The notes: generated by a model not told the origin, from the letters alone. A stretch of DNA of 64,000 nt from Nocardia sp. NBC_01327 (GCF_035958815.1 NZ_CP108383.1:6448001-6512000); one strand, 5' to 3'. Shown: positions 8,328-17,844, counted from the stretch's first letter. Program-made: numbers and translations.

Positions 8328-9557
8328 TCAGCCGAGAGTTGCCAGTGCGAGCAGTTTGGCCAGATCACGCCTGATCAGGTGATGATCGTGGCGCGCCAGT
8401 TTCTGCAGCGTGCGATGAGCGCGCCAGTCGTAGCGAATATCCTCCGCACAGGCCCGCTCGACCTGCTGTAGCGCGAACACCGCGGCGAAATCCTCACCGC
8501 GCAGGCTGTAGGCGTAGGCGGTGGTCAGGAAGTACCCGACTCGCACATCGATGGCGGAATCATCCGGAATATCGGTCTCTGCCGCCAATCGGATGGCGTC
8601 GTCCACCCGTCCCAGGCGCAGGTTGATATCCATTCCGGTGATCGCGGTCTCCTTGACCCCGAAGCGAACTCGCCGATCCGAGGAGTCCGGTCCGAGCTCC
8701 TCCGCCAGCTGCCCCGCCTCCGCGAGCAGCGCCTCGGCACCGTCGGCGTCCAGCCGCGCGGCCGCCGCCTCGGCGGCCACCAGCAGCAGCGCACCATCGA
8801 CGAAAGCCGCGCGCCTATCGTCCCCGGCGTTCAGCCGCAGCCAGTTCGACGCGGTGGTCGCGTAGTCGAAACTCTCTGCGTGATAACCCATTGCCAGCAG
8901 CACACTGGTCATATGCCAGCAGCTGATCGAGATGGCGAGCGGCTCGGAGTTGCGGGCCAGAATGCCGATGGGCCGATCCGCGACCAGCCACGCGAGATTG
9001 TGCTCACCGACACGGGTGAACAACAGCCGGGCCAGCTGATACGCGTCGACAAGCAGCCGGCCCGACTCCTCGACCGGCCGTGTCGAATCCGACTGCGCCG
9101 CAGCGCGAACCACTCGCGCCGCCACCAGCACCCGCGGCAGCTGCGCGGCCAGTTCCGTATACCGGCCGGGCGAGCCGAGCCACACCCGCCAGCACTGCTC
9201 CAGCCCATCGCGCACGGAATCGATTGTCGGCGAGCCCGATTCGAGATCGATATCCGGATGTACGGAGGGATGGTTCATCACCGCGCGGGTGAGCGGCGCC
9301 ATGTCCAGCCCCACATCGTGAGCGATCGGCCGATTCAGCGACGACCAGCCGACCAGTTCCATCGGACTCTCGAAATGCAGGACTTCGGCCAGCCGCGTGG
9401 CCATTTCGATGCTGTCGAGGCGGCAGCGGCCGACTTCCACCTGGCGCAACCACTCCTCGCTGCGGCCGGACAGTTGCGCAACCACCCTCCGCGACAAGCC
9501 GAGTCGTCGGCGACGCAGCTCGATTCGCTCTCCAGCGGTGAGTATTCGGTGATCCAT
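8328..9557 (-). CDS. XRE-family helix-turn-helix regulator with helical repeat sensor region
   Basis: 409 residues. Residues about 8-65 form an XRE helix-turn-helix (LRRRRLGLSRRVVAQLSGRS, EEWLRQVEVGRCRLDS). The rest is alanine/leucine-rich helical sequence resembling the tetratricopeptide-type sensor region of large actinobacterial XRE regulators. It converges on the TetR gene, separated by only 11 bases. No cognate peptide gene or target is evident next to it. The family is abundant in Streptomyces and Nocardia, where individual roles are mostly unknown. Confidence 0.82.
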   Translation of the reverse strand: MDHRILTAGERIELRRRRLGLSRRVVAQLSGRSEEWLRQVEVGRCRLDSIEMATRLAEVLHFESPMELVGWSSLNRPIAHDVGLDMAPLTRAVMNHPSVHPDIDLESGSPTIDSVRDGLEQCWRVWLGSPGRYTELAAQLPRVLVAARVVRAAAQSDSTRPVEESGRLLVDAYQLARLLFTRVGEHNLAWLVADRPIGILARNSEPLAISISCWHMTSVLLAMGYHAESFDYATTASNWLRLNAGDDRRAAFVDGALLLVAAEAAAARLDADGAEALLAEAGQLAEELGPDSSDRRVRFGVKETAITGMDINLRLGRVDDAIRLAAETDIPDDSAIDVRVGYFLTTAYAYSLRGEDFAAVFALQQVERACAEDIRYDWRAHRTLQKLARHDHHLIRRDLAKLLALATLG

Positions 9558-9584
9558 ATCGGAAGCTATTCTGCTCCAACAATC

Positions 9585-11156
9585 TCACCCCGGATAGAGG
9601 GGAACACCCGGCAATCGTCCGGTGAGATGACCTCGGTACAAAACCGGAATACCCGCGACAACAACATCATCGATTCCGGTGGCCAAACGGAATGGTCTGA
9701 TATATGTGGCGTGATCGCTGATCGCGGCCGGATCGATAACAATTAGATCAGCCGCTTGGCCGAGCGCAATGGTGCCGCGATCGTGCAGCCGGAATCGCGC
9801 GGCCGGGCGGGCGGACAGGTGCATCACGGCTTCCTCCCAGGTCCAGTCCCCGAGCTCGATGACATGTCTGCGGATCAGCCGGGCGAAGGTGCCGTAACCG
9901 CGCGGATGTGGTTGCTCGCCGATATAGATGCCGTCCGACCCACCCATATGCGCATTGTGGCGCAACAATTCTCGAATCGATTCCTCGTCCTCGGAGAAAT
10001 CGATCACCACACCGGCGTCAAGTGCGGTATCGACGAGTACGTCGGCGCACAGATCGGCGGGATCGACACCGGCCGCGTCGGCGGCATCGGAAATCCGCAT
10101 TCCGATCGCCCACCGGTACGACCCGGAGGGCACATGCGAGAGCGTCAATGTCCGCCACTGCGCGGGATCGCTCTCCGCGGCGAACCGCCGGCGCGCACCA
10201 CGATCGGTCAATCGATCGAGCACGTGGTCGAGTTCGGCGCCGCCGAACCAGTCCGGCAGCATGCGCGCCAGGATGCTGCAGCCACGCCCGTACGGATAGG
10301 TGTCGAAGGTGATGTCGATACCGCTGCGGCGGGCGGCGTCCACCAGCCCGACCAGCTGAGCGCTCGGACCGTGATAGTGCGAAACATGCACGGCTGTGCG
10401 CGCTTCGCGGCCGATCGCGCAGGCCTCCACCATGCCCAGATCGGCCTGCCGACCGTACCCGCGCATATGGGTGACGTAGGGCAGCCCCCGGCGCGCGGCC
10501 GGAGCGCAGAGCGCGGCGAGTTCGTGCACCGTCGCGAAGCGGCCCGGCAGATATCCCAGACCCGACGAAATGCCTGCTGCGCCTTGGTCGATGCCCTCCT
10601 CGACGAGCCGGACCATGGCCGCCAGCTGGTCCTCGTCGGGCGCCTTCGGCGATCCCCGCATGACGCTGTAGCGCACTGTGCCGTGCGGCACCAGATAGAC
10701 CGTGTTCACCGCCGTCGTACCCCGGTAGCCGTCGAGCAGTTCCGCGACGGTCAGCACCTGCCCGGAATCGCTCGGCGCCGAATCGGTCTCCTCCGGTCTG
10801 GTGGCCCGATAGCCGTTGACCGCGGCGAAATACCTTGATACCCAGGCCAATGCCGCCGGGGTGGCCGGTGCGAAGGACAATCCGTCCTGCCCCAGGACGA
10901 CGGTCGTCACGCCCTGCCGCAGCAGCGCCAACTGCGGGCCCTGCTCATGGATGACCGCATCGGCATGCAAATGAGCATCGATGAATCCGGGGACCACATA
11001 GCGCCCCGACGCATCGATCTCGTGCCGCGCATGCGCTCCGTCGCAGGCGCCGATCTCCCGCATCCGATCGCCGACAATGCCGATGTCTGCACGGTAGCCA
11101 GGGCGACCAGTTCCGTCTAATATCAGGCCGCCACGAATTAGCACATCGAAATGCAT
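9585..11156 (-). CDS. N-acyl-D-amino-acid deacylase / D-aminoacylase family amidohydrolase
   Basis: 523 residues of the D-aminoacylase branch of the amidohydrolase superfamily, expected to hydrolyse N-acyl-D-amino acids or related amides using metal. Seen: the N-terminal DVLIRGGLILDGTGRPG strand pair, metal motif GFIDAHLHAD, histidines in VTHMRGYG and VHVSHYHG, the SSGLGYLPG segment and the late aspartate in GGSDGIYIGEQPHPRGYGTF. The ATG at 11156 was chosen because the amidohydrolase domain begins at once; the longer open frame has no domain support. A GNAT acetyltransferase is divergent from it, which may pair acylation with deacylation. The real substrate is unknown. Confidence 0.88.
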   Translation of the reverse strand: MHFDVLIRGGLILDGTGRPGYRADIGIVGDRMREIGACDGAHARHEIDASGRYVVPGFIDAHLHADAVIHEQGPQLALLRQGVTTVVLGQDGLSFAPATPAALAWVSRYFAAVNGYRATRPEETDSAPSDSGQVLTVAELLDGYRGTTAVNTVYLVPHGTVRYSVMRGSPKAPDEDQLAAMVRLVEEGIDQGAAGISSGLGYLPGRFATVHELAALCAPAARRGLPYVTHMRGYGRQADLGMVEACAIGREARTAVHVSHYHGPSAQLVGLVDAARRSGIDITFDTYPYGRGCSILARMLPDWFGGAELDHVLDRLTDRGARRRFAAESDPAQWRTLTLSHVPSGSYRWAIGMRISDAADAAGVDPADLCADVLVDTALDAGVVIDFSEDEESIRELLRHNAHMGGSDGIYIGEQPHPRGYGTFARLIRRHVIELGDWTWEEAVMHLSARPAARFRLHDRGTIALGQAADLIVIDPAAISDHATYIRPFRLATGIDDVVVAGIPVLYRGHLTGRLPGVPLYPG

Positions 11157-11255
11157 TGTCCCCGAAGTTAACCTATCAATAACTGATCGGTGAATGACCG
11201 GGGGCAGGTACGGTTTCATGATCCTTTTGAGCAACACTTTCGCGTTATGGCAGCC

Positions 11256-12047
11256 ATGACCGAATTCATCAAAGTCAACGAGCTGAACGAGCTCGATAGC
11301 TGGTCCGACCCGATCACCTTGTACCGGGACGTGTTCGGCTTGAAGTCCGACGATCCCGCCCCGAGTTCTCGACTGCTCGCAGCGCTCACCCACAATGGCG
11401 GAATTGTGCTCGGCGCCAAGGTTAATGGGCTATTAGCTGGGTTCAGTTACACCTTCCTGGGCCGTGACCTGACCGACGAGGGCCACGCTGCCTCCCTCTA
11501 TCACTATATGGAGTTACTGGTGGTCCGCGCGGAGCTACGGAACCTCGGGGTCGGCCGGGTCCTGATGCATCGCCTGCGCGATATCTCACTCGCCCGCGGC
11601 GTCGATACCGTGCGCTGGGCCTATGATCCGCTGCGCACCGACAATGCCTACTTCTACCTCGATGTACTCGGCGCCCGCAGCCGCGGATTCGCGCCGAATC
11701 TGTACGGCGTCGAGGACACTGGACGCGATCGGGGCCGCCCCACCGACCGCATTCTGGCCCAGTGGGACCTGACCGCACCGCCGCACCGGCCCTGGCCGCC
11801 ACCGCCCGCCGGCCTCGATATCGGGAACCCCGCCATCGATCCCCGAAGCGGAACGGTGCTGCTCGCGGTGCCCTCGGTGTACGGCGAGCATCCCAGCCGC
11901 GACCTCGTCGTGCGGCAGCAGCGGATTTGCGCGGTACTCGGCCATCTCATCACGGACGGCTTCCACGCGGTGTCGTGCCGCCGGGCGGCCGACGGCCAGG
12001 CCGTGTACCGGCTCATCCGGCGCGAGCCGTCACCGCATCCCCAATAG
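11256..12047 (+). CDS. GNAT-family N-acetyltransferase (COG3375-like)
   Basis: About 263 residues. A GNAT core is visible: YHYMELLVVRAELRNLGVGRVLMHRLRD carries the strand-4 and acetyl-CoA loop (RNLGVG), followed by YDPLRTDNAYFYLDVLGA, the pattern of the uncharacterised COG3375 group. GTG at 11190 and ATG at 11247 are possible earlier starts; MTEFIKVNELNELDS looks like the natural N-terminus. Divergent from the D-aminoacylase gene. The substrate is unknown. Confidence 0.75.
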   Translation: MTEFIKVNELNELDSWSDPITLYRDVFGLKSDDPAPSSRLLAALTHNGGIVLGAKVNGLLAGFSYTFLGRDLTDEGHAASLYHYMELLVVRAELRNLGVGRVLMHRLRDISLARGVDTVRWAYDPLRTDNAYFYLDVLGARSRGFAPNLYGVEDTGRDRGRPTDRILAQWDLTAPPHRPWPPPPAGLDIGNPAIDPRSGTVLLAVPSVYGEHPSRDLVVRQQRICAVLGHLITDGFHAVSCRRAADGQAVYRLIRREPSPHPQ

Positions 12048-12281
12048 CTCGTCCCAGATAGTTTGGAACAGAATCACCAGATTCGATTGGCGCCGAATGT
12101 CATCGGCGAATTGGATCAATTCCCACCATCGCGCCGTTCCCCCACCGCAGGGGCCGAATATCCGCCAACGCGGATGAGCGATAGCGCCCGCGCGCCTGCC
12201 TAGCCTGAATACGAACCGTCGCCGGCCTCGGCACATTCCGTGCCGGACGGCCGATGCGATGGCGAATCGGCGGGAGCCACA

Positions 12282-12446
12282 ATGCTATTCGACACCCAAC
12301 TGGTACTCGTACTCATGGCTTCGCTCTGGTCGATCGCCATGCTTCTCGCCGTCGCGACGGCGGTGCTCGCCCATGATCCCAAAAAGCGAGCCGATGCCCG
12401 GAAAGTGGTCTCCGCGCTCCTGCACTTTCACCTGCCGCCCAGGTGA
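12282..12446 (+). CDS. Small single-span membrane protein
   Basis: 54 residues, with GGGAG six bases before the ATG. Residues about 5-27 (QLVLVLMASLWSIAMLLAVA) form one transmembrane helix, followed by a short basic tail with DPKKRADARK. No family recognised. It ends 21 bases from the convergent DUF1206 stop. The good ribosome site and clean hydrophobic profile support a real gene, but its function cannot be guessed. Confidence 0.55.
   Translation: MLFDTQLVLVLMASLWSIAMLLAVATAVLAHDPKKRADARKVVSALLHFHLPPR
12429..12445. terminator. Small hairpin at gene ends
   Basis: CACCTG and CAGGTG arms around a 5-base loop at the 3' end of the small membrane gene, between two convergent genes. The stem is only 6 bp, so this is a weak call. 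Confidence 0.3.
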
Positions 12447-12467
12447 TTTCGGGTCGGCCACGCCCGG

Positions 12468-13277
12468 CTACATCTTGGTGTACCGGGCCATGGCGAAGCT
12501 GTAGAGGCCGTAGGTGATGATGCCCAGACCCGCCACGACGAGCATGACCGCGCCATAGGGTTGTGCGCCAAGGGTTTTGAACGCGCCGTCGAGTCCGGTG
12601 GCCTTGTTCGGCTGGGACTGGGTCGCGGCGAGGATGATCAGCAGTCCGGCGGCGGCAATGGCCAGGCCCTTCGCGATATACCCGATCGTGCCGAGCCTGC
12701 GCACGAAAGCACTGGTGGCGCCCTTCAGGTCCTGTAGGAAGTTCCGGCTGAACCCCTTGTAGAAGTGATACCCGCCGATCCCGATGATGATGAGCCCGCC
12801 CACGATCAGGCAGATCGTGCCCGGCGTGGAGTGCATCAGGCGAGCGGTGAGCCCCGCACTCTGCGCACCGCTGGACTTGCCCCGGCCACGGGCGAATCCC
12901 CACGCGGAGAAGGCGAATGCGAAGTAGACCACTGCCACGCAGAATGCCTTGAAGCGATCGACCGCCTCGGCCTTCTTGCTGTCGGCATCGGGTTGGGACG
13001 CACTGCCGAGCGCAGCTTCGGCGAGCCGCCACAGCGCCATCATCAGGAAGGCGATCACGCCGATCCAGAGCGCGACAGTGCCGCCCGGCTTGCCGGCCAG
13101 CTCCGTCATGGCGCCGGACTGATCGGCGGTATCGCTCGCACCGCCGAACGCGATGCGGATGGCGAGATAGCCGATCAGCAGATGGACGATGCCGCTCATG
13201 ACGAAGCCGGCCCGCGCGAAACGCTCGAAGACACTGTTCTGCGCGATCCGGCCCGCAAGGGAGGTCGAGTTGTCCAT
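12468..13277 (-). CDS. DUF1206 multi-pass membrane protein
   Basis: 269 residues made of three similar two-helix units, each with a pattern such as RFARAGFVMSGIVHLLIGYLA (units begin near residues 20, 105 and 195; for example RLGTIGYIAKGLAIAAAGLL). This triplicated six-helix layout is characteristic of DUF1206 proteins, integral membrane proteins of unknown function common in actinobacteria and cyanobacteria. The ATG at 13277 is preceded by GGAA. It stands alone on its strand, between the small membrane protein and an orphan gene. Confidence 0.85.
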   Translation of the reverse strand: MDNSTSLAGRIAQNSVFERFARAGFVMSGIVHLLIGYLAIRIAFGGASDTADQSGAMTELAGKPGGTVALWIGVIAFLMMALWRLAEAALGSASQPDADSKKAEAVDRFKAFCVAVVYFAFAFSAWGFARGRGKSSGAQSAGLTARLMHSTPGTICLIVGGLIIIGIGGYHFYKGFSRNFLQDLKGATSAFVRRLGTIGYIAKGLAIAAAGLLIILAATQSQPNKATGLDGAFKTLGAQPYGAVMLVVAGLGIITYGLYSFAMARYTKM

Positions 13278-13348
13278 GGTTCCTTCCGGGCGGTCGATCG
13301 TCCGATACGGCTGGCCCGCTCACGCCATGATTGCCCCGCTGAGCCGAG

Positions 13349-13723
13349 ATGAATCACCCCGGCGCGGAGATCGTCGGCGTCATCGTCTACAACACCGGTA
13401 GCCAGGGTCCGGTCATGGGCTGCCCGCAGACCATCGAGGCGGGTATCACCGACCCGGCCGGCAGTGCGTTCGAGATCACCGACAATGGCGCGCCGTTGCA
13501 ACCTGTGACGCTCGATCCGAACGGGGATCCGCAGGTGCTGTGGACCCCCGGCAATCTGGGCTGGCACACCATCGAGGTGCGGCAGCACAAGCCGGACGGC
13601 TATACCGCGACCGGGCACCTCGATATCGACGTCCACCGCGTCGGAATCAATTCCGGCAGTGTGTGTCTCGCCGACGGACTGCCCCTGTGGATCAATCCGC
13701 AGACCGGCTCGCTGTTCACCTGA
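13349..13723 (+). CDS. Hypothetical beta-rich protein, possible remnant of a secreted protein
   Basis: 124 residues, not a recognised family. The sequence (VGVIVYNTGSQGPV, WTPGNLGWHTIEVRQHKPDG, GHLDIDVHRVGINSGSVCLA) reads like an immunoglobulin-type beta sandwich with two cysteines (about 29 and 109) that could pair outside the cell. Related-looking actinobacterial proteins are normally secreted, yet there is no signal peptide. An in-frame TGA lies only six bases before the ATG, and no hydrophobic segment exists upstream. Either it is cytosolic or the 5' part has been lost. Confidence 0.5.
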   Translation: MNHPGAEIVGVIVYNTGSQGPVMGCPQTIEAGITDPAGSAFEITDNGAPLQPVTLDPNGDPQVLWTPGNLGWHTIEVRQHKPDGYTATGHLDIDVHRVGINSGSVCLADGLPLWINPQTGSLFT

Positions 13724-13742
13724 GAGACCGCGAGCGCCTCGG

Positions 13743-13768
13743 CGCTGACTCTGCGCGCGGAGTCAGCG
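13743..13768. terminator. Bidirectional hairpin terminator
   Basis: Perfect 9-bp arms (CGCTGACTC and GAGTCAGCG) around an 8-base GC loop between convergent genes; it overlaps the last codons of the glycosidase. There is no U-tract, as is common for actinobacterial terminators. Confidence 0.65.
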
Positions 13769-15067
13769 ACCGGGGACGGTGACCGGGGCGATGCAGCTCG
13801 AGGGCAGGTCCTGCAGTGAGCAGAGTGCCGGGGCGCGGGTGGGCAGGTAGCCCGCCGGGACTCCGCCGGAGGTGGCGATGTCGTGGTACGCGCCGACCGC
13901 GTCGGTGGGGTGGCGGGTCAGGCCGGGGTCGGTGGTGACGTCGACGGTGTAGAGGCCGAAACGCGGTGAGTAACTGCCCCATTCGTAGTTGTCGGTAATG
14001 CTCCAGTAGTTGTAGCCCATGACGTTCATGCCGTCGGCCTTCGCGCGCTGCACCCAGTAGACGGTGTCGCGCAGGTCATCCGCGCGGGTCATGCCGTCGG
14101 TGGTGGGTGAGCCGTTATCGGAGGGCATACCGTTCTCGACGATGTAGAGCGGGCGGCCCGGGAACTTCTGCGCGTATCTGCGCAGCACGTAGTAGATGCC
14201 CTCGGGCTCGAGCACGAGGCTCGACGGCTGATTGGTCAGCATCGCAGCCAGATTCGGCGGATTGCTCAGCGATCCGCCGTAGTAGTAATCGATGCCGACG
14301 TAGTCGAGCTTATCGGCGATCCGGTCGACGAAGGACGCATCGGCCTGCGCCGCACCGATATCGGAGTAGGCGATATTGCTGGTGACCATCGCATCGGACT
14401 GCCGGGAGTGGATGTAGTCGTAGATCCCGCGGTGCGCGGTGACCATCCGATCGATCATGGGCGCGACATCGAGCGCGCTGATATCGCCGATCCGCTGCTC
14501 CTGTCCCACATACGCCAGCGGCTCGTTGAACGTGACCCACAGCGGATCGGATCCGGCATAGCGATCCACCACCGCACGGGCATTCGTGAGCCAGTCATTG
14601 ACCATGCCCGGATTGCGCCAGCCGCCGCGATCGACCTCCCACCCCGGGAACACCCAGTGGTCCAGGGTGATCATCGGCCGCATCCCGGCCGCACGGATGC
14701 GCGCGATCACACTGTCGTAGAAGGAGAAATCCCAGTCGCCCGGACTCGGCTGCACGCGCGCCCATTCCACGCTGATCCGGTAGACCCCGACACCGATATC
14801 GGCCGCATGCTGGATGTCCTCACCGTAGCGATGAAAGAAATCGACGGAATCGCGGTAGGCGTCGGCGCGGCCGGATCCGGCGTATCGGCTCCAATTGCTA
14901 TCGGGCGCGGAGCCTTCGCTCTGGAACCCGGAACTCGAGACACCCCACAGGAAATTGCCGCCGACAGATGGTAGCCCGGGATCAGCGGACGCACTCCCGG
15001 GTACGGTGACCGCGCACAGTGCAGCCAAAGCGGTACATACCAGCGCAAACAGTGCACGATATCCCAT
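13763..15067 (-). CDS. Secreted glycoside hydrolase family 1 beta-glycosidase
   Basis: 434 residues. A Sec signal peptide (residues about 1-29, hydrophobic core LFALVCTALAALCAV, cleavage near ASA-DP) precedes a GH1 barrel. The family start FLWGVSSSGFQSEG, RISVEWARVQPSPGDWD, acid/base motif TFNEPLAYVG and nucleophile motif YIVENGMP are present, so both catalytic glutamates are kept. ATG 15067 is preferred over the upstream GTG 15109 because it starts the signal peptide directly, although the Shine-Dalgarno-like GGAGG is 14 bases away. It likely acts outside the cell on beta-glucosides or plant-derived disaccharides. The specific sugar is not readable. Confidence 0.9.
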   Translation of the reverse strand: MGYRALFALVCTALAALCAVTVPGSASADPGLPSVGGNFLWGVSSSGFQSEGSAPDSNWSRYAGSGRADAYRDSVDFFHRYGEDIQHAADIGVGVYRISVEWARVQPSPGDWDFSFYDSVIARIRAAGMRPMITLDHWVFPGWEVDRGGWRNPGMVNDWLTNARAVVDRYAGSDPLWVTFNEPLAYVGQEQRIGDISALDVAPMIDRMVTAHRGIYDYIHSRQSDAMVTSNIAYSDIGAAQADASFVDRIADKLDYVGIDYYYGGSLSNPPNLAAMLTNQPSSLVLEPEGIYYVLRRYAQKFPGRPLYIVENGMPSDNGSPTTDGMTRADDLRDTVYWVQRAKADGMNVMGYNYWSITDNYEWGSYSPRFGLYTVDVTTDPGLTRHPTDAVGAYHDIATSGGVPAGYLPTRAPALCSLQDLPSSCIAPVTVPGR

Positions 15068-15274
15068 CTCAACGAGAGTACCTCCCGGAGAGCCTGTTTC
15101 GTTGCGCACCGATCAGATTGCCGGTGCGCTACCCGAACGGGAAGGGCGGCAAAACGCTGACCGGGCGCGACATCCGTCCCGTTTGCTCCATTGCTGCCAT
15201 TGTTCACCGAACGTTCGGCGCGACGACAGCGGACCGACAGTCGCTGGCGCAGAACAGCATCGCGAGGTGCGGCG

Positions 15275-16129
15275 TCAGTCCCTGTTACCGGTCGACGGGC
15301 GGGCGATAATGGTCGGGCAGCCGATCTCGTCCAGCACCGCCTGGCTGGTGGAGCCGATAATCATGGCGGACAAGGCGTTCCGGCCGTGGCTGCCGAGCAC
15401 CATGAGCTGCGCATTCGCGGCTCGCTCGATCAGATGATCGACCGCGTAGCCCTCGACGACGGCCCGGTGCACCACGACATCGGGATACCGTTCGCCGTAA
15501 CCGGCGAGGTTCGCCGCCAGCAGTGCCTCGGGCTCTTCCTCCAGCTCAGGGCGGGTGCCGTGCAGCATAGGTCGTGTCCAGGCGTGCACGGCGACAAGTT
15601 CCGCCGAGCGCGAGGACGCTTCGTCGAACGCGATCTGAATGGCCACGGTGCTGTACGCCGATCCGTCGACGCCGACCACCACCGGACCGGGCTTCGCACC
15701 GCTGTCGACGGACGTGGCGGGAATCACCGCGACCGGACAGTGCGCCCGGCGCGCCACCGCACTGCTCACCGAACCCAGCACACCGGGGCCGTGCCCGCCC
15801 GCGCCGACTACCAGGAGCCTGGCATTCTCCGAAAGGTCGACCAGGACGGAGATCGACGGCGTATCGACCACAAAGGTCTCGATATCCACCGTCCCCACCG
15901 GTGCGGCGGCCGCGATTGCCGCCTCCGTCGCCTGCTTGACGACAACATCCCCGTCACGCCGCAGGATCGCCTGGTCCGCGGAGATCGGGGCGTCCTGCTC
16001 CGGCACTCCGGCATAAACGAGGTGCAGCGGGCAGCCGTGCCGCGCGGCATCGACCGCGGCCCAGCGCACCGAGGTCAGGGCGGCATCCGAACCATCGATC
16101 CCGACAACGATCGGCCGGTTGACAACCAT
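15275..16129 (-). CDS. Tandem-domain universal stress protein
   Basis: 284 residues containing two UspA domains, each beginning with a PIVVGIDGS / PVVVGVDGS strand. Both carry ATP-binding loops (GAGGHGPGVLGSVSSAV and GSHGRNALSAMIIGSTSQAV, the Gx2Gx9GS pattern). This two-domain form is typical of actinobacteria and is linked to hypoxia or growth arrest in mycobacteria. ATG at 16129 has AGAGGAGG directly upstream; the open frame extends seven codons further without support. It follows LtrA and a single-domain Usp on the same strand with a 69-base gap. Confidence 0.9.
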   Translation of the reverse strand: MVVNRPIVVGIDGSDAALTSVRWAAVDAARHGCPLHLVYAGVPEQDAPISADQAILRRDGDVVVKQATEAAIAAAAPVGTVDIETFVVDTPSISVLVDLSENARLLVVGAGGHGPGVLGSVSSAVARRAHCPVAVIPATSVDSGAKPGPVVVGVDGSAYSTVAIQIAFDEASSRSAELVAVHAWTRPMLHGTRPELEEEPEALLAANLAGYGERYPDVVVHRAVVEGYAVDHLIERAANAQLMVLGSHGRNALSAMIIGSTSQAVLDEIGCPTIIARPSTGNRD

Positions 16130-16198
16130 CGCGATCCTCCTCTGCGTCACAGTGGCCTCGACATCCGGTTCCGACGCTACCCGGCCGCGCCGCAGGAG

Positions 16199-17359
16199 CT
16201 AGACCGCCGCTCGGCGAAGCAGGAGCAGCGGCCTTCCCGTAGTGACCGTCCAGTGTTCGTAACCGTTGAGCGCGAGCAGAATCGCGGTCACCAGCGAGAG
16301 CATCACGATTTCCGGCAGCAGCGGCGCGGCGACCGCCAGGACGGCGAGCACCGCGGCCCCGGTGGTCCTGCCCACCGTGGCCGCGCCGAACATCCGCCAG
16401 CGGTTGAAACAGAAGGCCGATACGTACAGCGCCGCGCCCAGCGGCAGCAGATATCCGGTGACCCCGTGCGCAATCGCCGTCGGGTGCTCGACCATGGTGC
16501 GCGCGCCCACCGAGACCAGGACCAGGCCGATCACCAGGAGTACGTGCCCGTAGCTGAGCACATCCCGCACCACGGTGCCGCGCACCTGATTGGTGCGCAG
16601 CGAATGCTCCACGGCCGAGAACCCGTACGCGAAGTACAGCCACCACAGCCCGCAACCGAGGACGAAGGTCAGCACCACGCTGCCCCAGGACACCACCCCG
16701 AGATTCGCCTGTGCCGCTTCGGAACCGACCGAGGCCACCATCTCACCGAGCGCGATGATGACGAAGGTGCCGAACCGTTCGGGCAGATGGGTGGCCCCGA
16801 ACTGCACGGTCCCGAGCCGGCGCGCCAGCAGCGCCGGACCGGCGAAGGCCAGCAGGACCGCAATGATCCAGAGCCCGTTGCGAATTCCTCCCGGGGGCGC
16901 GAGCGCCGCCGCCACCAGCAGCAGGGCGCTGAGGACGGTCACGGTGTACGGGTTGAACCAATTGCCGAGCGTCCCGGCGTGCGCGAACGAGCCCTTGCGC
17001 CGCATCGCGTCCCACAGCAGCAACCGCAGCACCAGATGCGCCACGGCGAGTATCAGGGGCTGGGCGTATCCGGTGAACGCGTGCGGTGCGGTGATCGCGA
17101 TGACGAAGACGCATAAACCGCAGGCGAACAAGAAGATCCGCTGCCTGTCCGAATCCTCGATCCCGTGCACGGTCAGGGTGGTACCGACCCACGACCACCA
17201 CATGATCGCGAGCAACAGCACCGTCTGGCCCACCGCTGTCCAACTTTGTTCCACCACCGGCACATGCGCCGCCTGAGTCACCGCGAACACCAGCACCAGA
17301 TCGAAGAACAACTCCGCCCAGCTGGCCCGCTCGTGCGCCTCGTGTCGAGCTTCCGTCAC
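16199..17359 (-). CDS. Low temperature requirement protein A (LtrA) family membrane protein
   Basis: 386 residues with about ten hydrophobic helices. The family hallmark ASWAELFFDLVLVFAVTQ lies at residues 12-29, followed by WWSWVGTTLTVHGIEDSD; a second signature, LPERFGTFVIIALGEMVASV, lies mid-protein. LtrA was named for growth of Listeria at low temperature; the molecular role is unknown. GTG start at 17359, five bases after the stop of the upstream single-domain Usp gene, so the two are co-transcribed. Confidence 0.9.
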   Translation of the reverse strand: MTEARHEAHERASWAELFFDLVLVFAVTQAAHVPVVEQSWTAVGQTVLLLAIMWWSWVGTTLTVHGIEDSDRQRIFLFACGLCVFVIAITAPHAFTGYAQPLILAVAHLVLRLLLWDAMRRKGSFAHAGTLGNWFNPYTVTVLSALLLVAAALAPPGGIRNGLWIIAVLLAFAGPALLARRLGTVQFGATHLPERFGTFVIIALGEMVASVGSEAAQANLGVVSWGSVVLTFVLGCGLWWLYFAYGFSAVEHSLRTNQVRGTVVRDVLSYGHVLLVIGLVLVSVGARTMVEHPTAIAHGVTGYLLPLGAALYVSAFCFNRWRMFGAATVGRTTGAAVLAVLAVAAPLLPEIVMLSLVTAILLALNGYEHWTVTTGRPLLLLRRAAV

Positions 17360-17364
17360 GCCCG

Positions 17365-17844
17365 CTACGGTACGACAGTCACCGGCCAGCGACCCGATCT
17401 CACCAGCCGCATGGCCACCGAGCCCACCAGCCGGTGCCCCGCCTGCTGCGAGGCGCCGACGACCACCGCATCGGCGCCGAGTTCGTCTGCGGCCTTGGCC
17501 AGTTCGGCATAGGCGTCGCCGTGCCTGGTGAGGAACTTCCAGCGGATGGTGTAGATATCCTTGACCCGCTCGACGGCTTCGCGGATCTCGCCGACCAGCT
17601 CATCGGCTATTTCGGAGGTCACCGACCGGACGTCGGTCCCCAATCCGGCAGCCATGGCCATCCACGGTTGGACATACACCACCGCGAGCAGCGCGTGCTG
17701 CCGCCGCGCGAGCCCGGCCGCGTAAGCCGCTGCCCGCCACGAGGATTCGGAGCCGTCGACCCCGACCGCGATCACCAGCGGACCGTCGGTACCCAGCTCG
17801 AAGCCGGAATCGCCCTGTGCCCCCGGAGTCGTCGCCTCACTCAC
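17365..17844 (-). CDS. Single-domain universal stress protein
   Basis: 159 residues, one UspA domain. Seen: the first strand LVIAVGVDGSESSWRAAAYA and the ATP loop VVVGASQQAGHRLVGSVAMRLVRSG, which has diverged from the strict Gx2Gx9GS form (GASQQAGHRLVGS), so nucleotide binding is plausible but not certain. GTG start at 17844 and five bases to LtrA. First gene of the Usp-LtrA-Usp unit. Confidence 0.88.
   Translation of the reverse strand: MSEATTPGAQGDSGFELGTDGPLVIAVGVDGSESSWRAAAYAAGLARRQHALLAVVYVQPWMAMAAGLGTDVRSVTSEIADELVGEIREAVERVKDIYTIRWKFLTRHGDAYAELAKAADELGADAVVVGASQQAGHRLVGSVAMRLVRSGRWPVTVVP

Noticed and set aside
12030..12236. 68-residue minus-strand frame
   Set aside because: Arg-rich composition, no ribosome site, no recognisable domain.
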